From Desulfobacterales bacterium (lineage in GTDB: Bacteria; Desulfobacterota; Desulfobacteria; Desulfobacterales; Desulfobacteraceae): a stretch of 12,786 nt of DNA. The first letter of the stretch is position 1. Every line of letters begins with the position of its first letter. The translations under genes were made by a program, and so were the position numbers. Location of the stretch: assembly GCA_022361135.1 (NCBI GenBank), contig JAKSBM010000918.1, forward strand, positions 1 through 12,786. Direction: 5' to 3'. The notes under the pieces were generated by a model, which did no database searches, had not been told where the DNA came from, and saw only the letters and a program-made list of their open reading frames with translations. Positions 6,552-12,786 of the stretch are shown piece by piece.

Positions 6552-7586
6552 ATGCAGCTTATCAAGCCTGACATTAATATTAACTTTCTCGGGAAACAGA
6601 AATTCGGATTTATACTCTCCCTGATCCTGATCATTGCCAGTGCAGTCTCCCTGGTTTCCAAGGGCGGCCCGAATTACGGCATCGACTTTGTCGGGGGGAC
6701 GCTGATCCAGGTTAAATTTGAAAACAACATCCCCATCACACAGGTGAGGGGTGCATTGGAAGAACTCCAGCTCAAGGACGTATCCGTTCAGGATTTTGGT
6801 GAACCCGGAGCCCATGAGTTCCTCATCAGAACCTCCAGCTCCGACGAGGTGGAAAAGGGACTTGCAGAGGCCGTTACCACTGCCCTGCAGAACAAAACCG
6901 GAGACAGCCCCCTGATTCGACGGGTTGAAATGGTGGGACCCCAGGTGGGGGATGATTTGAAAAATAAAGCCCTTTTGGCCATTTTCTATTCCCTGCTCTT
7001 TATCACCATCTATATTTCCGGTCGTTTCGAGTTGAAATGGATGCTCTCCGGTGTTACCGCCGGTGCCCTCATGGCTGCGGTTTATTTTCTTTCCGTATTT
7101 AATTTGAGCATGACATTCTTCATTGCCGGAGCCCTGGTGGTCAGCCTGGCACTTTTCTGGAGCCTGAAGTTGAAATACGCCATGGGCGCCATTGTGGCGC
7201 TGATCCATGACGTATTCATCACCGTGGGAATATTTTCCATTTTGGATCTGGATTTTTCCCTGCCCATCATTGCCGCCCTGCTCACCATCATCGGATACTC
7301 CCTCAACGATACCATCATCGTTTTTGACCGGATCCGTGAAAATGTGAAAGGCAGTGCCGACATAGATTCCCTGGATCAATTGTTCAACAAAAGTATCAAT
7401 GAAACCCTGTCCAGAACACTGCTGACGTCGGTCACCACCCTGATCGTACTGCTGGCGCTCTTCTTCCTGGGCGGTGATATCATCCATAACTTTGCATTTG
7501 CCATGACCATTGGTGTTGTCATCGGGACTTACTCCTCTGTTTTCATCGCAAGTCCCGTGGTCCTGGCTGCCCACAAAAAAGGATAA
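6552..7586 (+). CDS. secF: Protein translocase subunit SecF, with extra hydrophobic segments
   Basis: SecF pairs with SecD in the export motor. The 344-residue product has TM1 at about 17-36, the motif YGIDFVGGTLIQVKF (42-56), a small periplasmic domain to about 130 (VEMVGPQVGDDL), and the C-terminal membrane block with ALIHDVFITVG (216-226), IGYSLNDTIIVFDRIREN (247-264) and SRTLLTSVTTL (287-297). Start ATG 6552 has AAGGAAA at 6537-6543; the frame is open further upstream into secD, but that would add no SecF sequence. Oddly, E. coli SecF has about 46 residues from VGP to the conserved HDV, while here there are about 91. The additional stretch (about residues 157-203) holds two hydrophobic segments, so eight membrane helices are predicted rather than six. 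The identification as SecF is firm; the meaning of the insertion is open. Confidence 0.97.
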   Translation: MQLIKPDININFLGKQKFGFILSLILIIASAVSLVSKGGPNYGIDFVGGTLIQVKFENNIPITQVRGALEELQLKDVSVQDFGEPGAHEFLIRTSSSDEVEKGLAEAVTTALQNKTGDSPLIRRVEMVGPQVGDDLKNKALLAIFYSLLFITIYISGRFELKWMLSGVTAGALMAAVYFLSVFNLSMTFFIAGALVVSLALFWSLKLKYAMGAIVALIHDVFITVGIFSILDLDFSLPIIAALLTIIGYSLNDTIIVFDRIRENVKGSADIDSLDQLFNKSINETLSRTLLTSVTTLIVLLALFFLGGDIIHNFAFAMTIGVVIGTYSSVFIASPVVLAAHKKG

Positions 7587-7590
7587 ACAT

Positions 7591-8208
7591 ATGCAAGGAT
7601 TCAAGGTTCAGACTTTTTTGCCGTTGATAATGGCCCTCTTACTTTCCGCCTGTTCCATAACCGGTGGGAAACAACCCGTGGCCCGGATGGAAAGCATTGA
7701 AGCACTGCAGGAAAACATGGCAAGAAAGGATGAATACATCCTGAACCTTGAAACCAAGCTCCAGACCCTGGAACAACAGGTGATCATGCTGGAAAAGGAA
7801 AACAAGGCCTGCTTGAGCACGGATTTCAAAACAGCGGAACCGGGGCGGATCTATCAAAAGGCCCGCAACCTGCTGCTGGAAGAAAATTTCATTCAAGCAG
7901 GTCAATTGTTTACAGCATTGGCCACCCGTTTCCCCAGGCATAGTCTGGCAGATAATGCCTTGTACTGGCAGGGGGAATGTTATTATTCCCTCGGCCAGTA
8001 TCAAAAGGCCATTGATGTATTCAAACGATTAATCAAAAGCTACCCCAAGGCAGAAAAGGTCCCGGCCGCCCTTTTAAAAACCGGCTACAGCTATCTCTCC
8101 CTAGGGGATGCCAACCGCGCAGGTCATTTTCTGAAGCAAGTCATCAAACGCTACCCCTTTTCACCGGTCTCTGAAAAGGCCCAGGAAAAACTCAGCTTAA
8201 TAGACTAA
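7591..8208 (+). CDS. ybgF: YbgF/CpoB-like outer-membrane lipoprotein with coiled coil and TPR repeats
   Basis: The 205-residue product has a lipoprotein signal peptide with lipobox LSAC, so Cys21 would be acylated; Ser at +2 favours the outer membrane. Residues about 35-72 form a heptad-rich coiled coil (ENMARKDEYILNLETKLQTL), and residues about 85-203 hold three tetratricopeptide units. Their sequence (ADNALYWQGECYYSLGQYQKAIDVF, then YPKAEKVPAALLKTGYSYLSLG) is the hallmark of YbgF/CpoB, which in E. coli links the Tol-Pal machine to peptidoglycan synthesis. No tol or pal gene is in view. E. coli CpoB is a soluble periplasmic protein, whereas this is a predicted lipoprotein, so a BamD-like or other TPR lipoprotein role is also possible. 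The start at ATG 7591 is chosen for AAGGA at 7579-7583; it is 4 bp after the secF stop and 11 bp before dprA, so it is clearly in the operon. Confidence 0.8.
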   Translation: MQGFKVQTFLPLIMALLLSACSITGGKQPVARMESIEALQENMARKDEYILNLETKLQTLEQQVIMLEKENKACLSTDFKTAEPGRIYQKARNLLLEENFIQAGQLFTALATRFPRHSLADNALYWQGECYYSLGQYQKAIDVFKRLIKSYPKAEKVPAALLKTGYSYLSLGDANRAGHFLKQVIKRYPFSPVSEKAQEKLSLID

Positions 8209-8219
8209 ACCATCAGGGA

Positions 8220-9338
8220 ATGTGCATCGATTTTGAAAACAAATATCTACCATGGTTGATTTTAAAAGAAATTCCAAAACTGGGAATCCGCAGCCTTAAC
8301 CGCCTCCTGACCCGGTTCGAATCTCCAGAAAGGATTCTGTCTGCGACCGAGGAAGAACTGGTCCGGGTGGACGGCCTCAAATCGGCTCCCATACAAGGAA
8401 TACGCAACCATAAGGAATTTATCCCCGCTGCCCGGAAAGAATTAAAGCGCGCCCTGGACAGCGGAATAAAACTGGTCACCCTGCCCGATCCCCACTACCC
8501 TGCCCTGCTGAAAAAAATAGACGATCCCCCGCCCATCCTCTACTACAAAGGCACATTGGAAAAACAACTGCCCTGCATTGCCATGGTGGGATCACGCCGG
8601 GCCACCGCCTATGGTCTGAACACAGCCAGACAACTTTCGAAACAATTGGCAGACAAGGGATTGGTCATTGTCAGCGGCATGGCCCGGGGCATTGATACGG
8701 CAGCCCACCAAGGCGCCCTGGATGCCGGTGGTCGAACCCTGGCCATACTGGGGTCCGGGCTAAAAAAAATATACCCCAAAGAAAACAAGAACTTATTTAA
8801 CGAAATCGTCAAAACCGGAGCTGTGATTTCCGAATTTAAGCTTGACACCGACCCATTTCCGTATAATTTTCCAGCAAGAAACAGAATAATTGCCGGCCTG
8901 TCCTGCGGTACCGTCGTGGTCGAGGCTGCCCAGAAAAGCGGGTCACTTATCACGGCAAGATTGTCGGCCGAGTATAATCGGGAAGTATTCGCCGTTCCAG
9001 GCAGTATCAAATCAAAAAAAAGCCAAGGCACCCACGCCCTTTTAAAACAAGGGGCGAAACTGGTGGAAAATGAAACCGATGTTCTGGATGAAATTTCACA
9101 TTTCGTAGAGATATCGGATTCGCCCTTGAAACAGATACCTGAACCCAACCGCCTTGTTCTGGACAAAGAGGGTAAAACCGTGTATCAGCTATTGGACCCA
9201 TACCCGCGGCACATAGACCAGATTATAGAAGCCGCCCCCCTGGACAGCGCCACCGTTGGTGCTGTTCTGCTGGAACTGGAACTACAGGGATATGTTCAGC
9301 AGCATCCAGGCAACTATTTTTCAACTTCGGAGGAATAA
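8220..9338 (+). CDS. dprA: DNA-processing protein DprA
   Basis: DprA (Smf) binds incoming single-stranded DNA in the cytoplasm and loads RecA during transformation; it is also found in bacteria not known to be competent. The 372-residue product has an N-terminal helix-hairpin-helix/SAM-like region (about 10-65, with LVRVDGLKSAPIQGI), the extended Rossmann-fold core (about 90-295) with VGSRRAT (123-129), VSGMARGIDTAAHQGAL (151-167), PARNRIIAGLS (218-228), SGSLITARLSAEYNREVFAVPG and GTHALLKQGA, and a C-terminal winged-helix DprA domain (about 315-368, ending LLELELQGYVQQHPGNYF). Length is normal. The start at ATG 8220 is 11 bp after the previous stop; the AGGGA directly in front is closer than usual, so initiation may depend on coupling. 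topA begins 2 bp after its stop. Confidence 0.95.
   Translation: MCIDFENKYLPWLILKEIPKLGIRSLNRLLTRFESPERILSATEEELVRVDGLKSAPIQGIRNHKEFIPAARKELKRALDSGIKLVTLPDPHYPALLKKIDDPPPILYYKGTLEKQLPCIAMVGSRRATAYGLNTARQLSKQLADKGLVIVSGMARGIDTAAHQGALDAGGRTLAILGSGLKKIYPKENKNLFNEIVKTGAVISEFKLDTDPFPYNFPARNRIIAGLSCGTVVVEAAQKSGSLITARLSAEYNREVFAVPGSIKSKKSQGTHALLKQGAKLVENETDVLDEISHFVEISDSPLKQIPEPNRLVLDKEGKTVYQLLDPYPRHIDQIIEAAPLDSATVGAVLLELELQGYVQQHPGNYFSTSEE
9329..9333 (+). promoter_or_regulatory. Ribosome binding site for the GTG start of topA
   Basis: GGAGG within the last codons of dprA lies seven bases before GTG 9341. This placement supports the GTG start and coupling to dprA translation. Confidence 0.75.
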
Positions 9339-9340
9339 CA

Positions 9341-11626
9341 GTGGCAAAACCACTCATCATTGTGGAATCTCCTACAAAAATCAAAACCCTGAAAAAATAT
9401 GTGGGTAAATCATATAATGTTGCGGCCAGCGCCGGCCATATTAGAGATCTCCCGGTAAAAGATCTGGGCATAGACGTGGAAGATGATTTTAAAGCCGATT
9501 ATGTCAATATCAAAGACAAGTCCAAAATCATTTCCAACCTGAAAAAAAATGCCAAAGGGACCCAGGAAGTCTATCTGGCGCCTGACCCTGACCGTGAAGG
9601 GGAAGCCATTGCCTTCCACATCATGGATGTGTTGAAGAAAAAAGATAGAAAATTCCACCGGGTCCTTATCCACGAGCTAACCAAAAAGGGGATCACCGAA
9701 GCCCTGGAAAGCCCCATGGAACCGGACCGGGATAAATACGACGCCCAACAGGCAAGACGAAAGCTGGATCGGCTGGTGGGATACCAGATTTCCCCCCTGC
9801 TCTGGCAGAAGGTCCAACGGGGACTCAGCGCCGGGCGGGTCCAATCGGTTACCGTGAAAATCATCTGTGATCGGGAAAGGGAAATCCGGGCATTTGAACC
9901 GGAAGAATACTGGACCATCACCGCCGATTTATTCAGCGATATTCCGCCGGATTTCAATGCCGCCCTGAGCAAAATCAACAACAAAAAGGTCAAAATCGGA
10001 AACCAGGCAGAAGCCGATGCCATCCTGGCCGAGCTCAATGCCTCCCAATACCTGGTGGACGATATCAAGAAAAAGACCGTTAAACGGAACCCCCTGCCTC
10101 CCTTTATCACCAGTAAGCTGCAGCAGGATTCCATTAACCGGCTCCGTTTTTCCGCCAAGAAAACCATGGTGGTTGCCCAGCAGCTCTATGAAGGTATTGA
10201 AATCGGTACCGGCGGCCCCGAAGGTCTGATTACCTACATGAGAACCGACTCCATCCGCATCGCACCTGAAGCGGCCCAGGAAGCCCAGGAACTCATCACA
10301 AACACCTACGGCAAAGAATTTGCCCTGGATCAGCCCCGGTTCTTCAAAAATAAAAACAAGGCCCAGGATGCCCATGAAGCCATCCGCCCCACCTCTGTTT
10401 TCAATACCCCGGAAAAGCTGAAATCCTTCCTCAGCGAAGACCAGTACAAACTTTACGACCTGATCTGGAAACGCTTTGTTGCATCCCAGATGGCCCAGGC
10501 CCTCATTGATCAAAAGTCCATCCTCATCAAGGCCGGGGATAAATATACCTTCTCCGTATCCGGCTCCACCGTGAAATTTGCCGGCTTCATGACCCTCTAC
10601 GCCAGCCAGGAAAACAATAAGGCGGACAAGGACATCCAGGCCCTGCCCGATGTGGAAACCGGACAGACATTGAGCCTGAGGAAACTCAATCCCAAACAGC
10701 ACTTCACCAAACCGCCACCGCGGTTTTCCGAAGCCTCATTGGTCAAGGAGTTGGAAAAGAACGGGATCGGCCGGCCGTCCACCTATGCATCCATCCTCAG
10801 CGTCATCCAGGACAAGGGCTACGTGGAATTGGTGAAACGGTATTTTGTCCCCAGTGAATTGGGATTCATTGTAAATGACCTGCTGGTGGACGCCTTCCCG
10901 GAACTGCTCAACATCTCCTTCACCGCCCAGATGGAAACCAATTTGGACAACGTGGAAGGGGGACGACTCAACGAAGTTGAACTTTTGTCCAATTTCTACG
11001 GCCCCTTTAAGGAGACACTGGACCAGGCCGGAGAAAACATGGTCAGCGTCAAAGGTGTGGGCGTACCCACCGGCTTGGATTGCCCCTCCTGCCAGAAACC
11101 GCTGAACATTAAAATCGGTAAGAACGGCCACTTCCTGGCCTGCACCGCTTACCCGGGATGCTCCTTTACCAGCAATTACACCCGGGATGAAAAGGGCGAA
11201 ATTCACATTGTTGAAAAGATAGTGGACGACACACCGGTGAAGGATTGTCCGGAATGCGGCAAGCCCATGGTCCAAAAGGATGGCCGCTTCGGCCTCTTCC
11301 TGGCCTGTACCGGCTATCCCGATTGTAAGCACACCGAATCCGTCATCCAGAATCAATCGGCCACGGAAACCGGAATGAAGTGCGTGGAAAAGGGATGTGA
11401 CGGCACCATAGTGGAAAAACATTCCAAGCGGGGGAAAATCTTCTTCGGCTGTTCCAAGTATCCGGATTGCAATTTCGCCTCCTGGGACAAACCCGTGGAT
11501 AAAAAATGCCCCGAGTGCGACTCCCCCTACATGGTGGAAAAGGAAACCAAGCGGGACGGGAAATTTTACAAATGCCCGAAGAAAGGCTGCGGATACAAGG
11601 AAACCATTATCCCCAAGGATGAATAA
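9341..11626 (+). CDS. topA: DNA topoisomerase I with four C-terminal zinc ribbons
   Basis: TopA relaxes negative supercoils by transient single-strand cleavage (type IA). The 761-residue product starts with a Toprim domain: Glu9 in IIVESPTKIKTL, and the Mg-binding triad Asp82, Asp84, Glu86 in APDPDREGE. The catalytic tyrosine is Tyr299 in EGLITYMRTDS, with Arg301 alongside, equivalent to Tyr319 and Arg321 of E. coli. The gate region follows (KPPPRFSEASLVKELEKNGIGRPSTYASI, 457-485). The C-terminus has four zinc-ribbon units with cysteines at 581/584/601/607, 636/639/656/662, 681/686/704/710 and 723/726/745/750; all 16 are present. E. coli TopA has three such four-cysteine ribbons followed by cysteine-free ones in a longer (865-residue) protein. 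Start is GTG 9341. It is the last gene of the operon, closed by the terminator at 11658. Confidence 0.97.
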   Translation: MAKPLIIVESPTKIKTLKKYVGKSYNVAASAGHIRDLPVKDLGIDVEDDFKADYVNIKDKSKIISNLKKNAKGTQEVYLAPDPDREGEAIAFHIMDVLKKKDRKFHRVLIHELTKKGITEALESPMEPDRDKYDAQQARRKLDRLVGYQISPLLWQKVQRGLSAGRVQSVTVKIICDREREIRAFEPEEYWTITADLFSDIPPDFNAALSKINNKKVKIGNQAEADAILAELNASQYLVDDIKKKTVKRNPLPPFITSKLQQDSINRLRFSAKKTMVVAQQLYEGIEIGTGGPEGLITYMRTDSIRIAPEAAQEAQELITNTYGKEFALDQPRFFKNKNKAQDAHEAIRPTSVFNTPEKLKSFLSEDQYKLYDLIWKRFVASQMAQALIDQKSILIKAGDKYTFSVSGSTVKFAGFMTLYASQENNKADKDIQALPDVETGQTLSLRKLNPKQHFTKPPPRFSEASLVKELEKNGIGRPSTYASILSVIQDKGYVELVKRYFVPSELGFIVNDLLVDAFPELLNISFTAQMETNLDNVEGGRLNEVELLSNFYGPFKETLDQAGENMVSVKGVGVPTGLDCPSCQKPLNIKIGKNGHFLACTAYPGCSFTSNYTRDEKGEIHIVEKIVDDTPVKDCPECGKPMVQKDGRFGLFLACTGYPDCKHTESVIQNQSATETGMKCVEKGCDGTIVEKHSKRGKIFFGCSKYPDCNFASWDKPVDKKCPECDSPYMVEKETKRDGKFYKCPKKGCGYKETIIPKDE

Positions 11627-11657
11627 TCCTTCCCTCTGCCCCAGCTGAGTAAAAACC

Positions 11658-11704
11658 AAAACAGCCCCTGTTGATTTCGTTCAACGGGGGCTGTTTTATT
11701 TTGA
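11658..11704 (+). terminator. Strong intrinsic terminator between convergent genes, probably bidirectional
   Basis: A 17-bp stem pairs 11658-11674 with 11681-11697, including one T-G wobble (11669/11686), around a six-base loop (TTTCGT). The GC-rich core is GCCCC/GGGGC. On the plus strand the stem runs into TTTTATTTT; on the minus strand the flank reads as TTTTGGTTTTT. It can therefore end topA transcription from the left and the histidine kinase transcript from the right. It lies 32 bp after the topA stop and about 40 bp from the stop of the opposing gene. Confidence 0.92.
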
Positions 11705-11740
11705 ATGAGCCCTAAGGCAGCCAATGCTTAATGTACGAAT

Positions 11741-12786
11741 TCAGGTCATTGTAGCGGGGTGATTTCCGGGAATCCCATTCCCGGATTCCGGTCCTGAATT
11801 CGGGGCAAGGGCCCATTGACGAACCAGGGAAAACAATCGATCCCGCTGGATGGGCTTGGTTAAAAAGGCATCCATCCCCGCCCCTTGGCACCGGGATTCA
11901 AATCCATCCCCGGCATTGGCCGTCAGGGCAAAAATGGGGACCCGGGCAGATTTTCCCAATTCCATATCCCGAATTTTCCCAGCCGCCTCAAACCCATCCA
12001 TCACCGGCATGTTGATATCCATGAGAATCAGGTCATACCCTGGATTCTCACCATACATCTCCACGGCCCGACCACCGTGGTCGGCAAGGGAAACCTTGTA
12101 TCCGGCCTTTGTCAGCATGAGTTCCGTCATTTTCTGGTTCACTGGATTATCCTCCACCAGGAGGATGTGCATGCCGTGTTTTTGATTCTCGGCCAGGCTG
12201 TGCACGGTGAGAATACCTGTGCTGATATTTTTCTTTGACCTTCCCACCACAAATGAAGCCATTTCCAACAACCTTGCCCGATTCACCGGCTTGGGGAGAA
12301 AGCCATTGAACCCCATTTTTTCCAACCCCTTGGCAATGCCTGAAAAGGGAACGGCACACCCGATGCCCCCGCAACGGGCGAGGGATTGCAACAATTCATC
12401 CTCGCCTGGCTGGTTTAAGCTTGTCCGATCCGTCCCATGGCCCAAATCCACCACGGTAAGGTCCACGGCTGGGAAGGCCGAGGAAGCAACGAAATCCACG
12501 GCATCCTTAAATTCCAAATGAACCACTTCCATGCCGGCACTGGATAAGGCATGGGTAATCGGTGCTGCGAAATCCTCCCATTCTCCATAGACCAGGGCTT
12601 TCTTCCCCTTCAACCCAACCGGACGCAATGGGGGCTCGTCCGCCCCCCCATCAACCCCCTCCATCAAAACGGAGAAAGTAAAACAACTGCCCTCACCCAA
12701 TTGAGATTCCACGGTGAGCCCCCCCCCCATCTGCCGGGCAATGTTCCGGCTAATGGCCAGGCCCAGCCCGGTCCCCTGCCCCGGCC
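11741..12786 (-). CDS. Hybrid sensor histidine kinase, C-terminal part (runs off the right edge)
   Basis: The reading frame enters from the right edge with PGQGTGLGLAISRNIARQMGG, the G2 box and end of a HATPase_c domain, so the sensor, dimerisation and N box lie outside the window. The first ATG in view (12730) is internal. Numbering from that Met, residues about 40-160 are a receiver-like domain that looks degenerate: the usual acidic pair is replaced by GEWED, but Asp95 (VVDLG) and Lys147 (LPKPV) remain. Residues about 187-305 are a complete receiver: Glu193/Asp194 (LLVEDN), phospho-acceptor Asp238 (LILMDINMPVMDG), Thr270 (ALTAN), Lys292 (LTKPI). A short Pro/Gly/Asn-rich tail ends the protein; no Hpt domain is present, so a separate phosphotransfer partner or output regulator is expected. 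The architecture resembles BarA-type kinases. The signal sensed cannot be inferred from this part. Confidence 0.93.
   Translation of the reverse strand, partial: PGQGTGLGLAISRNIARQMGGGLTVESQLGEGSCFTFSVLMEGVDGGADEPPLRPVGLKGKKALVYGEWEDFAAPITHALSSAGMEVVHLEFKDAVDFVASSAFPAVDLTVVDLGHGTDRTSLNQPGEDELLQSLARCGGIGCAVPFSGIAKGLEKMGFNGFLPKPVNRARLLEMASFVVGRSKKNISTGILTVHSLAENQKHGMHILLVEDNPVNQKMTELMLTKAGYKVSLADHGGRAVEMYGENPGYDLILMDINMPVMDGFEAAGKIRDMELGKSARVPIFALTANAGDGFESRCQGAGMDAFLTKPIQRDRLFSLVRQWALAPNSGPESGNGIPGNHPATMT
12719..12728 (-). repeat. Ten-base G homopolymer in the histidine kinase gene
   Basis: Ten consecutive C on the plus strand (G on the coding strand) encode part of Met-Gly-Gly-Gly directly after the G2 box of the kinase. 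The frame is intact at this length. Tracts of this size are prone to slippage in replication and to sequencing error. Confidence 0.85.

Noticed and set aside
7510..7590. An upstream extension of the YbgF-like gene inside secF
   Set aside because: It would bury the lipoprotein signal peptide; ATG 7591 has AAGGA at correct spacing and gives a perfect signal sequence.
6528..7604. A long minus-strand frame opposite secF
   Set aside because: The composition (Gly, Gln, His, Asp) is that of an antisense shadow of a hydrophobic membrane protein gene; secF motifs are clear on the plus strand.
10736..11659. A 307-codon minus-strand frame opposite the topA 3' end
   Set aside because: It is an antisense shadow of the zinc-ribbon region; it lacks any recognisable domain and would run through the terminator.
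1..12786. CRISPR array, tRNA or rRNA genes, insertion sequence, toxin-antitoxin or defence system
   Set aside because: No regularly spaced repeats, no tRNA-like cloverleaf, no transposase or nuclease/toxin motifs were seen on either strand; nearly all the sequence is accounted for by the genes listed.

Overview
This window is a mostly ordinary block of bacterial housekeeping genes. Nine genes or gene fragments run on the plus strand (about 124-11626), and one incomplete gene enters on the minus strand from the right edge. The protein types and gene order (topoisomerase IV A subunit, MltF-type transglycosylase, RNase G, a membrane-anchored LysM-like protein, yajC-secD-secF, a YbgF/CpoB-like lipoprotein, dprA, topA, hybrid histidine kinase) suggest a Gram-negative bacterium. 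I think of the sulfate-reducing Desulfobacterota (former Deltaproteobacteria, Desulfobacteraceae-like). That assignment rests on the general look of the proteins and moderate GC, not on a search.

Layout. (1) Bases 1-127 are much more GC-rich than the rest (87 G+C in the first 120 bases by my count). They show no parC homology and end in a perfect 8-bp hairpin exactly where parC homology begins, so they look like a foreign or misassembled join. (2) 124-717 is the 3' end of parC (beta-pinwheel domain), which overlaps by ATGA a lytic transglycosylase gene (714-2102). (3) 2224-3690 is RNase G. (4) A good -35 promoter with an internal dyad (3707-3735) precedes a tightly packed series: LysM-like anchored protein, yajC, secD, secF, YbgF-like lipoprotein, dprA, topA. 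Gaps there are 2 to 31 bp, and yajC, secD and topA use TTG, TTG and GTG starts with clear Shine-Dalgarno sites. (5) A strong, probably bidirectional terminator (11658-11704) closes topA and serves the convergent hybrid histidine kinase (11741 to beyond 12786).

Functionally, the central operon joins protein export (YajC-SecDF) with envelope proteins that are themselves exported (the LysM-like protein and the TPR lipoprotein), then DNA uptake/recombination (DprA) and supercoiling control (TopA). MltF and the LysM-like protein add a peptidoglycan theme. RNase G handles RNA decay and rRNA maturation.

No mobile element, CRISPR array, tRNA or rRNA gene, toxin-antitoxin pair or defence system was seen. 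The observations most worth a second look are an apparent insertion of about 45 residues in SecF carrying two extra hydrophobic segments, the unassigned LysM-like protein leading the Sec operon, the dyad inside that operon's promoter, and the discontinuity at the left edge.
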